This document shows positions 1 to 10,507 of a DNA stretch of 64,000 nucleotides, in pieces (positions within the stretch are counted from its first letter, which is position 1; every line of letters begins with the position of its first letter). The notes beneath the pieces are model-generated. The model did not search any database. It saw only the letters and a program-made list of their open reading frames with translations, and was not told the DNA's origin. The translations under genes and the position numbers were made by a program. This DNA comes from Lunularia cruciata (taxonomy: Eukaryota > Streptophyta > Marchantiopsida > Lunulariales > Lunulariaceae): NCBI GenBank assembly GCA_948567375.1, contig OX419756.1, forward strand, positions 73,298,333 through 73,362,332. The letters run 5' to 3'.

Positions 1-1440
1 TTGGCTCTACCAAGGTAAGACAAAGCAGACATAAATAAGACAAGCTCCAGTCATATCAATATCCAAAACAAGGAATTGTCATAACTACCAAGGCTGATTG
101 TGAATTTTCTGCAACTCCTTGCAATGTTAAGCATGTTTAACGATGAAGATGATTATGTGATGGAGGTATTTACGGGCCTAATAATTGATTCAAGTTGAAT
201 TGGGAAGCAACAACTGAATGTCTACGTGTGAGTAGCTAGGTACCCGATGCAATCTTGAGACCTTATAAACCTTGCAACAACATCAGATTGGTGGAGGTTG
301 CCTAGAGTTAGAGGTCACTCAAACTACCCTAGATTTGGCTTGAGTTGGCCAGATTGGGCCTTATTTGGCTTTGCTAGTCGGCCAACTATCAAGGTTTTAC
401 ATCAGATTGGTGGAGGTTGCCTAGAATTGGAGGTCACTCAAATTGCCCTATATTTGAATCTTGTCATTTAGAGGTATAAGGTTGTGGGCCATAAGAGGCT
501 ACAAACTCATACCTCATTAAGGTCAACAAGCTAGCTTTTTGGTGTGAGGCTAGCTAATTTTGATGAGTTCTTGGTCATTGTTTGGCAAAATTTTCCCACC
601 CTTCTAGATTAAGCACAATAAAGATTGAACCCCAAATCTCAAGTGCCTTAGCCAATTGGTCTCCTTCACTTGCTATCCTAATGATTATTCCATTGATACT
701 TATACACATGTAGCTTTTGGCTAGGAAAGGCAATTTGATCCCATTCTTGGTCATCTTGGTAGCTTAGAAAGTAGGTAGACACTTTTATTATATTAAATGC
801 CAAATGATGGTAGAGTCAGTCCAATATTGATTTATGAAACAGAAGGTTTTGTTTAGACGTCTTTTGATTGGACTCCCTCCTTTCTCTATTTCTTGTTTGT
901 GCACCATGTTTGTGTGAGGTGTTGTGACATTAAAACATTGATACTATAGTGTGTTCTTGAAAATGAGACTAGAGTGATGACCAATCAAACTACTTTTGTT
1001 TCTTGCTAGTAAGGCATGAAGTGATGACCTACATATTGTGAGAGTGTGTGTTGTGATTGCAATTTACAAGTCATCTTTTCTCCTAGTTTATATATCCCAA
1101 TTAGAGCTACCTTAGTGGGTGGTATTCAATTGGTGTTAGCATTTGGTGGTGGCACTTGGTAGTAGTCCTTGGTGGGGTACTTGTGGTGATTACAGTTGTG
1201 GTTTGAGCTACATTATCACAACAAAGTTCTTTGGGGATTCTAGAGGAACTAGTATTGTAGTATGTAATGGTTTTATCTGGAGTGGCACTTGGTATGAGTC
1301 TATAGCTCAAGTCCTAGTGAGAGAAGAGATTGACTTTGATTTGAAGTTGGACATAAGAGCTAATTTAGTTGATAGTGCACTTTTGGTGTTTTTGCACCAT
1401 TGTTGTTAGACATGGACAAGATTTATTAGGCCTCCAAAGA
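1..1440. other. AT-rich sequence without a recognisable gene
   Basis: No recognisable protein family or RNA gene is visible on either strand. The open frames at about 1107-1409 are short, overlap each other on opposite strands and lack any motif I know, so they are not called. A local duplication (281-464) is listed separately. Confidence 0.5.
281..464. repeat. Direct duplication, 119-bp spacing
   Basis: The segment starting catcagattggtggaggttg at 281 recurs at 400 with a few substitutions, and the match continues through 'cctaga..t.gaggtcactcaaa'. The period is 119 bp. It is one of many short-period tandem duplications in the window. Confidence 0.85.
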
Positions 1441-1469
1441 CCCTAGGTGTTACTTTGGTACAATGGGTA

Positions 1470-1750
1470 CTATTGAGTTGGATGACTTCATCCAAGAGTT
1501 TGATGGTTGGAGTTTGATGGTTGGTGTGATCTGCAATAGATGCAAAAATTGAGTTTTTTTACACTCTTCATGGCATGTTTAAGCACTTGGAAGGTCCACT
1601 GATGGATGATTATCATGAGTTCAAGAGAGTTCACTTTGAGAAGATTGAGCTATAGAGATAATATTGGTCTTTGAACCACATCTCTATCACTTTAGGCTTG
1701 GTTGCTAGTGGTAGATCAACAATACCCATGAGTTCTAGCTCTAGTAGCAT
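1470..1750 (+). pseudogene. Gag-like retrotransposon fragment (weak)
   Basis: The frame starting near 1575 reads MFKHLEGPLMDDYHEF and continues to about 1750 with two internal stops. A neighbouring frame upstream reads LDDFIQEFD. The mix of aromatic and acidic residues resembles the capsid-like part of gypsy gag proteins, but I cannot assign a family. No zinc knuckle follows. It lies on the opposite strand to A1, so it is not simply the 5' part of that element. A chance frame in decayed DNA is possible. Confidence 0.3.
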
Positions 1751-1889
1751 TGAAAAATTCTTTAATTAAAATTCTAAAAATATTTTCATATTCTTATCAA
1801 TTAGAAATATTATTTAAGCAAGTAAAATCGTAATTCATACTATATATAACTAGTGTTTAATCCTAAAATATTCTCGAGTCCTTTGTTAT

Positions 1890-2570
1890 TATATCATACG
1901 TATACATTGCTGCATAACATACATCATTGTCAACATCACACACTATAGAAGCACAACTCACACATAAGGCATACATGGACTCTTAAGTACCACAATAATC
2001 AATTTATCTCCATAACTCAAATCACATTCAATCAGATCAATACTTGATTTGTCACTCAATAATTTATCAACAATTAGGCACTAATTATAGTAAAGCCACA
2101 CCCATTCTAGCTAAGAGATTCCAAGTGACACTCATTGGCTTCCTATCCACTCTAGCTAGGAACTCAAAAGCTCAATGATAAAGAAGTGAGCTCTTTGGAG
2201 CTGCACTCCCAAAGTATACTCCTAATTTTGATCTAGATCTCTTTGCAATGGTCTTGCTAACGGCACACCCGATGGTGCAAACAATGCAAGTGATGGTGGG
2301 TCCACTATGAAGTCAATACCCCAAACACAAAATCTAACCGTTGGAAAGTAGTCTATGAGTAACTACCAAAATACCTCTAGCTAACTATCATTGCTACCTA
2401 GTGTCCAAGCAATCTAGATGCAATGCTACAAATGGTATGACAAATATCATATGTATATACATTGCTACACAACATACATCGGTACATGACATATATTATT
2501 GTCAACATCACACACTATAGAAGCACAACTTACACATAAGTCATACATGGACTCCAAAGTACCACAATTG
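1890..2570. repeat. Pair of ~105-bp direct repeats about 555 bp apart
   Basis: Segments at about 1897-1996 and 2450-2568 share a long stretch including 'tgtcaacatcacacactata' followed by gaagcacaact.acacataag. The second copy abuts the 3' end of the A1 element, read on the minus strand. The pair could be the remains of a long terminal repeat of family A or an internal LTR duplication, but no TG...CA ends or target duplication could be fixed. Confidence 0.6.
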
Positions 2571-2724
2571 CCTCCCTAGTTGGCGGTTAGGTCTCTCTAA
2601 CTCCAAATAACCATCAACTCCAAGTATATGGTATACCCTATGGTGAGCAAAAGATCAAGAGGCTAAGTGCTATCAAGCCCCATCGTCAGTTGCTTATCTA
2701 CAATCTATACCATACAAAGGATGA

Positions 2725-2935
2725 ACTAGCTAAAGGTCGAGTATATCTAGAACATAACCACTATCTTGGAGGAACCACCATGAGAGGAGGAGTCATACAT
2801 GCCAAATGCCATCCTCTCAAACAACTATCACACACTAACATAGTAGCAGCTCCACCAGAAGAGCCGCATAATATACACAACAAGCATATACATACAAGTG
2901 CCAACCTTGGGTCCATAGTATCATCAATGTTTGAG
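2725..2935 (-). pseudogene. PHD finger module at the C-terminus of family-A pol (A1)
   Basis: The minus-strand frame 2761-3036 contains CILCGSSGGAATMLVCDSC followed by LRGWHLAC and then PP, giving C-x2-C-x9-C-x2-C-x4-H-x2-C. After a stop the frame continues as W-L-C-S-R-Y, matching the terminal W-x-C-x2-C of PHD fingers with the last Cys changed to Tyr. PHD fingers bind two zinc ions in a cross-brace and usually read histone H3 tails. Here the module follows the integrase and a segment reading LVLEGHDGVVWKDHVRNC. A role in steering integration to chromatin is inference, by analogy with chromodomains. The frame is broken, so the copy is dead. Confidence 0.8.
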
Positions 2936-3358
2936 AGGTGGTATATCACACAATTGCGCACATGATCCTTCCAAACAACACCATCATGTCCTTCCAACAC
3001 AAGGACTCCAGATGGAAAAACCTCACGCACTCTCAAGATGTGCTGCTTGTAGAAACATCAAGTGTCAATAGTGTTGTCTACTGTAGATATACATAGTCAC
3101 TTGGATGAAATCAATGGATTGAGAGTCTATAACCTCCTCCTCAAATGGTAGCATAACATAAAATATCCCTATGTTGAGCAATTGCCAAGTTCTCAAAGGC
3201 CATCCGCATCACTCTCCAAAAGATCTTTGCTTGTTGAGAACATGTGCTCATCCATACATCTTGATCATCCAAGTCCAACACTATAGTAGCATCTTGACAA
3301 ATGGCTGTAGGTAAATTTGGATCTTGTCCATAGAGTAGAAAGTAAGGAGAGAAGGATG

Positions 3359-3865
3359 CTAAGGAGGCTTGCTAGCTAAACCAATAGCCCATAACCAACC
3401 AAGGTAATTGGAGATCCCAATCTTCCAAGTGGCCTCTCTATAACCATACTTTTGCAATCCTTTCTTCATTATCTGAACCACTCTCTTTGCTAAGTCATCT
3501 ACCTCAAGGTGATCTTGGGAGGTAGTATGATGATCAATAAAAGCCTTATCATACAAGACCTAAAACTCTCCTAAGAACTTTGTACCTTGATTTGTCAAAA
3601 CCTCAATTGGAGCACCAAAATGACTAAGAACTCAATCTAAGAACGAGTAACCTGTCCTTTCATTGGACTTGTTAGGAAGTGCCAGCAACTCAATCCACTT
3701 GGAGAAGTACTTTACCATCACCAAAACATACCAATTATATCTCATAGTCAATAGTAAAGGTCCAATGAAGTCCAAACTCCAATGGTATCCCAACCCCATG
3801 ATAGGTAATGGATGTAACTGTGGTGTAGGAGTATTAAATGATGCTCTAACTTGTTCACAAACCAC
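3359..3865 (-). pseudogene. Integrase core of family A (A1)
   Basis: The minus-strand frame 3632-3865 reads a short pre-core segment, then HWSLDFIGPL, with the first catalytic Asp of the DDE triad, then YVLVMVKYFSKWIEL. The next block contains TNQGTKFLGEF, where the second catalytic Asp has become Asn, followed by HTTSQDHLEVDDLAKRVVQ with the Glu-bearing helix (frame 3359-3556). The order and spacing fit the rve domain of gypsy integrases. A2 keeps Asp at the second position (IDQGT), so the D-to-N change is specific to A1. It is non-functional because of stops between the blocks. Confidence 0.85.
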
Positions 3866-4160
3866 ACATTTAGCAACAAACTATTGTACATCAATCTGCA
3901 TACCCTGCTACCAATGATGACTTTGGAGCAAGCTATATGTATGCTTTACTCCAAAATGTCCTAGCTCCTCATGAGCATGATGGACCAATTGTGGTCTCTA
4001 AGATGGAAGTGGTACTACTCTCACTCTACCATCCTCCCATACACACAAAAGGTGTTTGCCTCCAATCTGAACCACCTAGCTTGTTGAAGGACATGGTCTC
4101 TCTCCTTGGCCCTAATTATGCCACTCATAACACCAATGCAAAGATAGTCTATCACTAAGA

Positions 4161-4515
4161 CATCATCATGAATGTCTCGCTAAACTATACCACTATCTCC
4201 ACTTCTTTATATGTGACCTCAATAACTTCTCCTAAATGTGTTGAGAGAGATACCACCAAAGCCTCAAAATATACAAAGAAAGGCAGATGCATGTCAACCT
4301 GGCACCATCTCCTCGTCTATCTTAGTCCATCACTAAGGCATCATCATGAATGTCTCACTAAACTATACCACTATCTCCAGTCTGTGGATATGTGACCTCA
4401 ATAACTTTTCATAAATGTGTTGAGAGAGATACCACCAAAGCCTCAAAAAATATATAGAGAAAGGCAAATGCATGCCAACCTAGCACCATCTCCTTGTCTA
4501 TCTCACCATGCCAAA
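4161..4515. repeat. 178-bp tandem duplication inside A1
   Basis: The block beginning catcatcatgaatgtctc at 4161 recurs at 4339. Both units contain gtgttgagagagataccacc. It lies between the RNase H tail and the integrase of A1. A2 has a single related block near 12610-12790, so the duplication arose after A1 inserted or within its lineage. Confidence 0.9.
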
Positions 4516-4519
4516 ATCT

Positions 4520-4984
4520 AACCTTACTGGCTGAGACATGGGTTTCTACTCAACCCATCTACATCACGATTCACCACTTTAGGTCTATGAATAACCACAA
4601 AATCATACTCTTGTAAAATCAGAGCCCATTGTGCAAGCTTCCCTAAAAGCTCTCTATTGCTCATCTCGCCAACACCACTCTTGTGTAAGCTTGGTCAACT
4701 TCATCAAGGCCTTGGCAATGGCACAAAATCCTCTAACATAGTGGTGATAGAAGTTTACCAACCCAAGGAATGCTTGCACTCTGCTCACATCCATAGGTAG
4801 AGGAATCTATGCAATAGCCTCCAACTTGGTCCATTGAACACCATGGTAGATAATGTGATCCAAATACTAAACCTGCTCATGGAAGAACCTACACTTTCCA
4901 AGATGTAATTTGGGTCCATGAGATCTCAACCTCCCAAACACCTCCAACAAATATCTCTCATGCTCCTCCACTATAGGTATACCT
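4520..4984 (-). pseudogene. Reverse transcriptase thumb and RNase H tail (A1)
   Basis: The minus-strand translation gives YLLEVFGRLRSHGPKLHLGK near 4940, then FLGLVNFYHHYVRGFCAIAK, the connection region typical of gypsy RT. At 4570-4660 it gives KLAQWALILQEYDFVVIHRP and DGLSRNP, the C-terminal end of the RNase H region. The RNase H core expected between these blocks is absent, as is the RT palm with its catalytic Asp pair. A1 is therefore internally deleted as well as 5'-truncated. Confidence 0.85.
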
Positions 4985-4989
4985 TGTTA

Positions 4990-5165
4990 ACACAATCACC
5001 AATACATGTATCTAATCAAAGAGTGTAGCTCCTTTTAAGTGGAACTTCTTTGTTATATAATAAAGACAAGGTGCTTCTTTGGAGCATCACCATATTGAAG
5101 AATGAAACCTTGTATTTCTCTTTTGTTTCTCTTGGAGTTTCTCTTGTCCTCAAAATCTTTGAGGT
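4990..5165 (+). repeat. Truncated 5' LTR of B3 (R/U5 end only)
   Basis: About 175 bp match the downstream end of family-B LTRs, including accaatacatgtatctaat and the TATA/AATAAA motif tatataataaagacaaggtg. The upstream roughly 400 bp of the LTR are missing, and family-A sequence begins directly at about 4984. No primer-binding site like that at 45202 is recognisable after it. Confidence 0.75.
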
Positions 5166-5275
5166 CCCAAAGGCAGTCTAGACAGTCCGTACTCCTTCAT
5201 GAATGATTATATTAACCTTGTATTGTAGTAGAAAGTATTTATCTAGAATCAACATTGTGTATGAATCATGGAACT

Positions 5276-6420
5276 ATAGTTGTAAGATCTAATCCAATGA
5301 ATGCAAGGCATGTTGAACAAGTTTTGAGAGATCACAATGGCAATAAAGACATTATAAAGTCAAGTATATGTATTCAAGAGTAATCATTTAATGCAAGAAG
5401 TGGGATCATCCCAAAACCTAATGAAAATGGCCAAAGTACTTGTAGAGTCACCCACAACAATGACCCAAACCTCGATCAACAATGAAGCCACATTGTTACT
5501 ATGAATAAAAAAGACATGTAATATTGAGCTTTACAAAGGATAATGCTCCATAGGAGTAGTGGAGAACTTGATCTTGAGAATGAATGAATATCTTCAATTA
5601 TTCACAACATAGATCATAAATTTTTCTATATACATGTTTGCATGTGGGTACTTAACTCATAAAGCTCTCACTTAGTATGATAATTGGGAATGAGCAATGT
5701 TGGCAAAAGGAAGGGTAGATCACTTGGACAGCAATGCAAGAACGGTTGAAGAATTTCTAATTGGTGGATTCTATGCAAATGGCTCAAACTTGTCTATGGA
5801 GGTTGAAGCAAAAGAATAGCATCCAAGACGGCATGGAGGTACTTCTTGATTTTCAAGTCACCATAATTGATATGAGCACAATAGAAGCTCTTGACAACTT
5901 CAAATGGGAGTTAAAAAGAGCAAATTTGACAAGAGGTGATGGTACAAAACCCTTGCATAGTTTTTGAAACCATTGCGTGTACTCAAAAAATAACTAGAGC
6001 ACTTGGAGTTGGTGAAGGAATAACCCCAACACAAAACCATTGGGTTGAACCATTTCACTTTGGTGGACAAGTTCATATGGAAATGGGGAACATTTTTTGA
6101 GCTCCTTCTTTTTTTGAGACCAAGAAGCTCAATAGTTCCAAGTAGAATGAGGATGTTTCAAGGAAAGGAGAGATAGAGTCCCCAAGGAGGAAGGAGCTCA
6201 AGTAGAACAACATTGCTATTATGTCAGCCAATTTAGGCATATAGCCATCAATTGTCATACTTGCTTTCCTAAGGGCCTTTTGCCTCCATACAAGCAACCT
6301 TTAAACAAGCTGGAGGGACAAATCAAAGATAATAAAATCACATTAGAAAACAAGATTGCTAGTAAATGTACCTTGTGGCCTTATTTGCTCAAAAGGACAG
6401 AGAAAATTTAGGGAGAAGAA
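5276..6420 (+). pseudogene. Gag of chromovirus B3
   Basis: The frame at 5761-5967 reads LWRLKQKNSIQDGMEVLLDF and MSTIEALDNFKWELK, collinear with the B2 gag (LWGLKHKNNVQEYVEALLDL, MSLVEALDNFKQGLK). This is the core of a retrotransposon gag capsid domain. Near 6215-6280 a CCHC-like stretch follows (CYYVSQFRHIAINC), in which the second Cys has become Val. Gag would form the particle that packages the RNA. Several stops, including two between 5960 and 5995, make it a pseudogene. Confidence 0.75.
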
Positions 6421-6479
6421 GAGGACAAGCATGCAAAGATTTAAGAAGACCATTGCACAATTAATGTTTACAAATGGAG

Positions 6480-8240
6480 TACTAAAAGGAAATTAGATGC
6501 AAGTATTGATAGACCTTAGAGCAATAGAGAATTTATTATCTTGCTTTATTGCAATAAGGTTGGGAATGGAGTTTTAGAAAAGATGAGAGTGAAGTAGGAT
6601 TACCTAATGGTCAAACAAAGAAGATTGAGTCAAACCTCAGAAAGATAACACTCTCTATAGGAGAGTATAAGAAAGAAATTGATTTGTGAGAGATATTGTT
6701 AGCTCATTATGATGTGATCTTGGGTATACGCTAAATAGAGCACTACAACCCTATTGTAGATTAGCAAAGGAAAATAGTAAGGATAAGCCAATGGAAGATA
6801 TTTGAAGATTTGATAAAATCCCAAAGGCAAGAATTGTCTATGTTATAAGGACAATAAATATCAATAAGACAAATAGGTGTTTCATGGGCTAAATAAGAGA
6901 AATCCAAAGTGGAAAACTAGATGGACAAAGTCTTGACAATTTGAAAGATATGACTAGTAAATCTACAAATGTATTTTGTAATGATTTATTCTCAAGATTG
7001 CCACCAAGAAGGAGAGTAGATTATAAAATTGAGACACTTCTTGGGAGTACACTTCCTTGTAAAGCCTCATACCGACTATCACCTCATGAGTTGGAAGAAT
7101 GCAAGGCTCAAATTGAAGATATATTATAGAAAAGGTTAATGTATCACCTAATGTATCACCATGTAGTGCTCCTATCTTGTTTGTGAAGAAGAAGGATGAG
7201 ATATTGTGGATGTGCATTGACTATCAAGGCCTAAACCAAAAAATAGTGAAGAACAAGTATCCATTACCTTGAATGGATGGCCTATTTTATCAGCTCAAAG
7301 TGCAAAACACTTCATTAAACTTGATCTGTAGAATGTGTAAAACCAAATTAGAATTGTGGAGGAAGACATGCACAAAATTGCCTTTCAAACAAGGTATGTT
7401 CACTTTGAGTACTTAGTGATGTTGTCTGGCCTCACTAATACACCAACCACTTTCATGAGTTTGATGAATGAAATATTTTTTCAATACTTGGATAAGTATA
7501 TTATCATTTTTTCTAGATGATATGTTAGTCTCTAGTAGGATAATGAAGAAGCATAAGCAACATCCATGATAAGTTCTCCAAATTTTGCAAAAGAATCAAT
7601 TATATGACAAAATCTCAAAGTGCAAGTTTGGAGTTGATTACTTGAGTCATAGATTCAATGTAGAAGGTATCCAAGTTTTTTAAAATAAAATAAAAGTCAT
7701 TCAAAAGTGGTGTGCTCTAGAAGATCAAACTCAACTCAAGAGTTTCTTGAGATTAATTGGATTCTATCGTTGATTTTTCAAGGACTTCTCCAAGGGTACA
7801 CAAGCTCTAATATCATTACTTCGCAAGGGTAAGAAATGGATATGATGAACCACACAAGAACTTTCTTTTCAAGCATTGAAAGAGGTATTACTATGGGCAC
7901 CAATCTTGCAATGGTATGATTCAAAACATCCAATCAAGTTGGCTATGAATGCATTAGGCATTGCAATAGAAGTAGTTCTACAATAATAATGGGAAGATGA
8001 ATGACATCCAATTATTTTCTAAAAAACTATTACCAATGGAGCAAAATTATCACATCATCAAACAAGAAGAGTTGGCAATTATCCTTGCTACCAAGCATTA
8101 GAAGCAATATCTTGGCAAGAAGACATTTGTAGTGGAGATAGACCACAAACCACTAGTCTACCTAGAGACAGAAAAATACCTATCCCATCAACATTTTTTT
8201 TGGCAAAGTAGAGACATTGTTTAATATGAATTTTATATAT
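6480..8240 (+). pseudogene. Protease, reverse transcriptase and RNase H of B3
   Basis: Protease: near 6500-6540 the frame reads VLIDLRAIENLLSC, where retropepsins normally have D-[ST]-G-A. RT: PPRRRVDYKIETLLGSTLPC at 7000, then VHFEYLVMLSGLTNTPTTF near 7400 (usual MPFGLTNAP) and FLDDMLV near 7510, the catalytic Asp pair. Connection: QLKSFLRLIGFY at 7735. RNase H: PIKLAMNALGIAIEVVL near 7935, with the expected Asp of the TIDAS motif replaced by Asn. Stops and frame changes separate the blocks. The same order occurs in B2. Confidence 0.85.
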
Positions 8241-8850
8241 TTGGAGTGTAAGAAGAAACTCATGGATGCATTAACTTGGATGCATATAGTGAACAATCTT
8301 GTTGTAGATATCAAGATGAAACCAGATTTCTAGATGTGGATTCTAGAGGCTACAAAGACTAGTCTATAGATTATAGGTACTCAATCATCCAAGAGCATCA
8401 CCAATAGCCAAAGACTCACCTTCATGGATGGTAAGTTATGGATCCTTGATGCTCCAAAACTACAAACCACAATCTTGGCCAAATATCATGATTTTGCCAT
8501 TGCATCTCATGTTGAAGTGGACAAATATTTAATGAGTTTTAATATGACTATTATATATGTAGAGTGTAAGGAGAAACTGATAAATGCATTAACTTGGATG
8601 CCTATAGTGAACAATCTAGTTATAAATATCAAGATGAAACCAAATTTCTAGATGTGGATTTTAGAGGCTACAAAGACTGGTCTATAAATTATAGGTACTC
8701 AATCATCCAAGGGCATCACTAATAGCCAAGGACTAACCTTCATGGATAGTAAGTTATGGATCATTGATGCTCCAGAATTATGAACCACAATCTTGGCCAA
8801 ATATCATGATTTTGCCATTGCAAGTCATGTTGAAGTTGACAAAATCTCAT
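8214..8850. repeat. 318-bp tandem duplication in B3 pol
   Basis: The block containing tagatgtggattctagaggc at 8331 recurs at 8649, and about 300 bp on either side repeat with it. It spans the end of RNase H and the start of integrase, so both ends exist twice in B3 but once in B2. The two units differ by scattered substitutions, so the event is not very recent. Confidence 0.9.
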
Positions 8851-9738
8851 ATGTAGTCAAACACCATTACTATTGGCCCAAGACAAGCCAAGATATAATG
8901 GAGTATGTTTGAAGATGCCTCCTCTATTAGCAAAAAAGAAGCTCATAATCAAGCTCTCATAGGTCTCCTTCAACCCCTTCCTACCCCTACATAATGTTAG
9001 AAGCAAGTTGGCATGGATTTAGTTTGTGAATTGACCAAGACCATCGTAAGTTTTGACTCCATTGCAATCTTTGTGGACCAATTGAGCAAAATCATTAATT
9101 TTTGTCCTACAACCAAGGATGTGACTGTACCATAATTGGCTCAATTGTACTTAGCTATAGTCTTTTCTCAACATGGCCTGTCTTGAATGCTCATCTCATA
9201 TTGCAACACTCAATTCACTAGTTTGTTTTGGAGAACACTCCTTTTGAGTTTTCAAAACTAAAGTTATAATATCCATAGCCTACCATCCGAAAACTGATGG
9301 AAAAATAGATTGGGTTAATTTCACTATCAAGGATGTGCTATAGGGCTTCACTTTGGAGGAGCAAGTAAGGTGTGACACACTACTTCCCTTGATGGAATTT
9401 GCATATAATGATTCAATGAATGCATCTACAAAACTCACACCATTCTTCATCATGTATAGCAAAAAACCTTTCACACCTTTGATCTTCATGAAGGTCAGCC
9501 CAATGGTACCAAAGTTGATAATGCCAATGCTTTTATGTCTCAAATCCAACAAGATGTGGAGAATGCAAAGAACAAGTTGCTAGTAGCCCAAAATTACCAA
9601 AAGTAATATGTAGATGCACATTGCTTGCACATGGAGTTTGAAGTTGGGGATCAAGTATAGTTGTCCACCACCAATATTATGTTGGTTGGCCTTTCCTTAG
9701 TTCAAACCCAACTTCATTGGTCCTTTTCTATCATTCAA
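8800..9738 (+). pseudogene. Integrase of B3
   Basis: Blocks collinear with B2: ASHVEVDKISYVVKHHYYWP near 8830 (HHCC zinc-binding region, second Cys pair decayed), SIAIFVDQLSKIINFCPTTK near 9065, and DSMNASTKLTPFFIMYSKKP near 9415, the conserved run after the catalytic core that B2 also carries. The frame 9353-9583 covers the last part. The acidic triad is only partly legible. The integrase end is cut off from the chromodomain by the LTR-like insertion at 9742. Confidence 0.8.
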
Positions 9739-9741
9739 CGT

Positions 9742-10150
9742 TGTAAAAGAATGAAACCGAGGAGAGAAATAGGAGAATGGAAACTCACATTGGGACACTT
9801 GAATGAGGGAAAACTCCAAATGCCTAGCATGAGCTTCGGCTTTGGTATTTATAGGTAGCATTCAAGACCCTTGAAGCTTCTCAAGAAGCTTCCTTGAGCC
9901 ACTTTCTTGGAGTGCAAGCCAAGTTAACCAGGAAGCTTCTCAAGAAGCTTCCTTCTAGAAGTTGCCTACTTGGCGTGCAAGCTAAGCTAGTTAGAAGCTT
10001 CTAGAAGCTACATACTTAGGGCACAAGTTAACTAGTTGGGAAGCTTCCCAAGAAGCTTCTTAGATGCTTCTAGAATATTCTAGGCTATTTTGTCTTATTC
10101 TCTACTTCATAAGCCCGACTAACTTTGTTGCTAAACTGCATATTGTTACA
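9742..10150 (-). mobile_element. Candidate solo LTR, family F, inserted in B3
   Basis: About 409 bp present in B3 have no counterpart in B2, which runs through from the integrase to the chromodomain linker. On the minus strand the insert starts tgtaacaatatgc and ends cttttaca, the TG...CA form of an LTR. The flanking 5-mers are aacgt on the left and aatgc on the right. They agree except for two transitions, one of them CG to TG, as expected of a decayed target duplication. No other copy was seen in the window. It could be a MITE instead, but the promoter-like content favours an LTR. Confidence 0.6.
9846..10083 (-). promoter_or_regulatory. TATA box with clustered heat-shock elements
   Basis: On the minus strand a perfect TATAAATA lies at 9853-9846. 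Upstream of it are repeated GAA/TTC inverted pentamers matching the heat-shock element nGAAnnTTCnnGAAn. Two arrays have three perfect units: GAAGCTTCTAGAAGC at 9994-10008 and TTCTAGAATATTC at 10068-10080. Two-unit GAAGCTTC sites occur at 9873, 9885, 9932, 9944, 10040 and 10052. The nearest site is about 20 bp from the TATA box. This is the known layout of heat-shock promoters. Heat response is inferred. Confidence 0.65.
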
Positions 10151-10169
10151 AATGCATTGGAGCAATGAC

Positions 10170-10490
10170 ATATCATCTTGTTGTACCTTCACACATGAAA
10201 TGTTTCATGTTTCTTTGCTATGATGTTATGCACCTCAACCCTACAAGACTTTCCTTGCCTCCAAGAAGCTCAACCTTGTCTGATACTCATTTGATAGAAT
10301 GGAGGAATACAAAGTAGGCACATTCTCTAAAAATACATCCAAGGTACCCGCCATCAACATGTAGAATATCTTGTCCATTGGAAAGGATACCCATTGTATG
10401 AGGTCACCTAGGAATCTACAGCTAACTTGATCAATGCATTAATTGTGATGCAATCTTTTGAGCACCAACTCACAATGAGGACATTACGTC
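10170..10490 (+). pseudogene. Chromodomain of B3
   Basis: Near 10365-10465 the frame reads HVEYLVHWKGYPLYEV, then a stop where Trp is expected, then INALIVMQSFE. This matches the chromodomain core (YLVxWKGYP.xxATWE....NA...xxF) that marks chromoviruses. Just upstream lies EEYKVG, the start of the domain. B2 carries the same domain. The polypurine stretch gggaggaag (10497-10505) follows directly, then the 3' LTR. Confidence 0.85.
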
Positions 10491-10507
10491 TTAAATGGGA
10501 GGAAGTT

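Larger units (their letters stand above)
2570..4984 (-). mobile_element. Ty3/gypsy retrotransposon family A, copy A1 (truncated)
   Basis: Read on the minus strand from 4984 downward, the order is reverse transcriptase thumb, RNase H tail, integrase, then a PHD finger. This pol order is diagnostic for Ty3/gypsy. The 5' half (gag, protease, RT palm) is missing: homology stops at about 4984, where a truncated family-B LTR begins. Stops and frameshifts occur in every domain. A second copy (A2, 11060-16080) has the same orientation and the same 3' domain order, which supports the reading. Confidence 0.85.

Noticed and set aside
1107..1409. Overlapping frames on both strands, one encoding many Gly/Cys/Trp residues
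   Set aside because: No motif, short, and the two strands mirror each other's open stretch.
3663..4395. Plus-strand frames 3663-3917, 3937-4158 and 4168-4395
   Set aside because: They are antisense to the family-A integrase and linker, whose minus-strand frames match gypsy pol.
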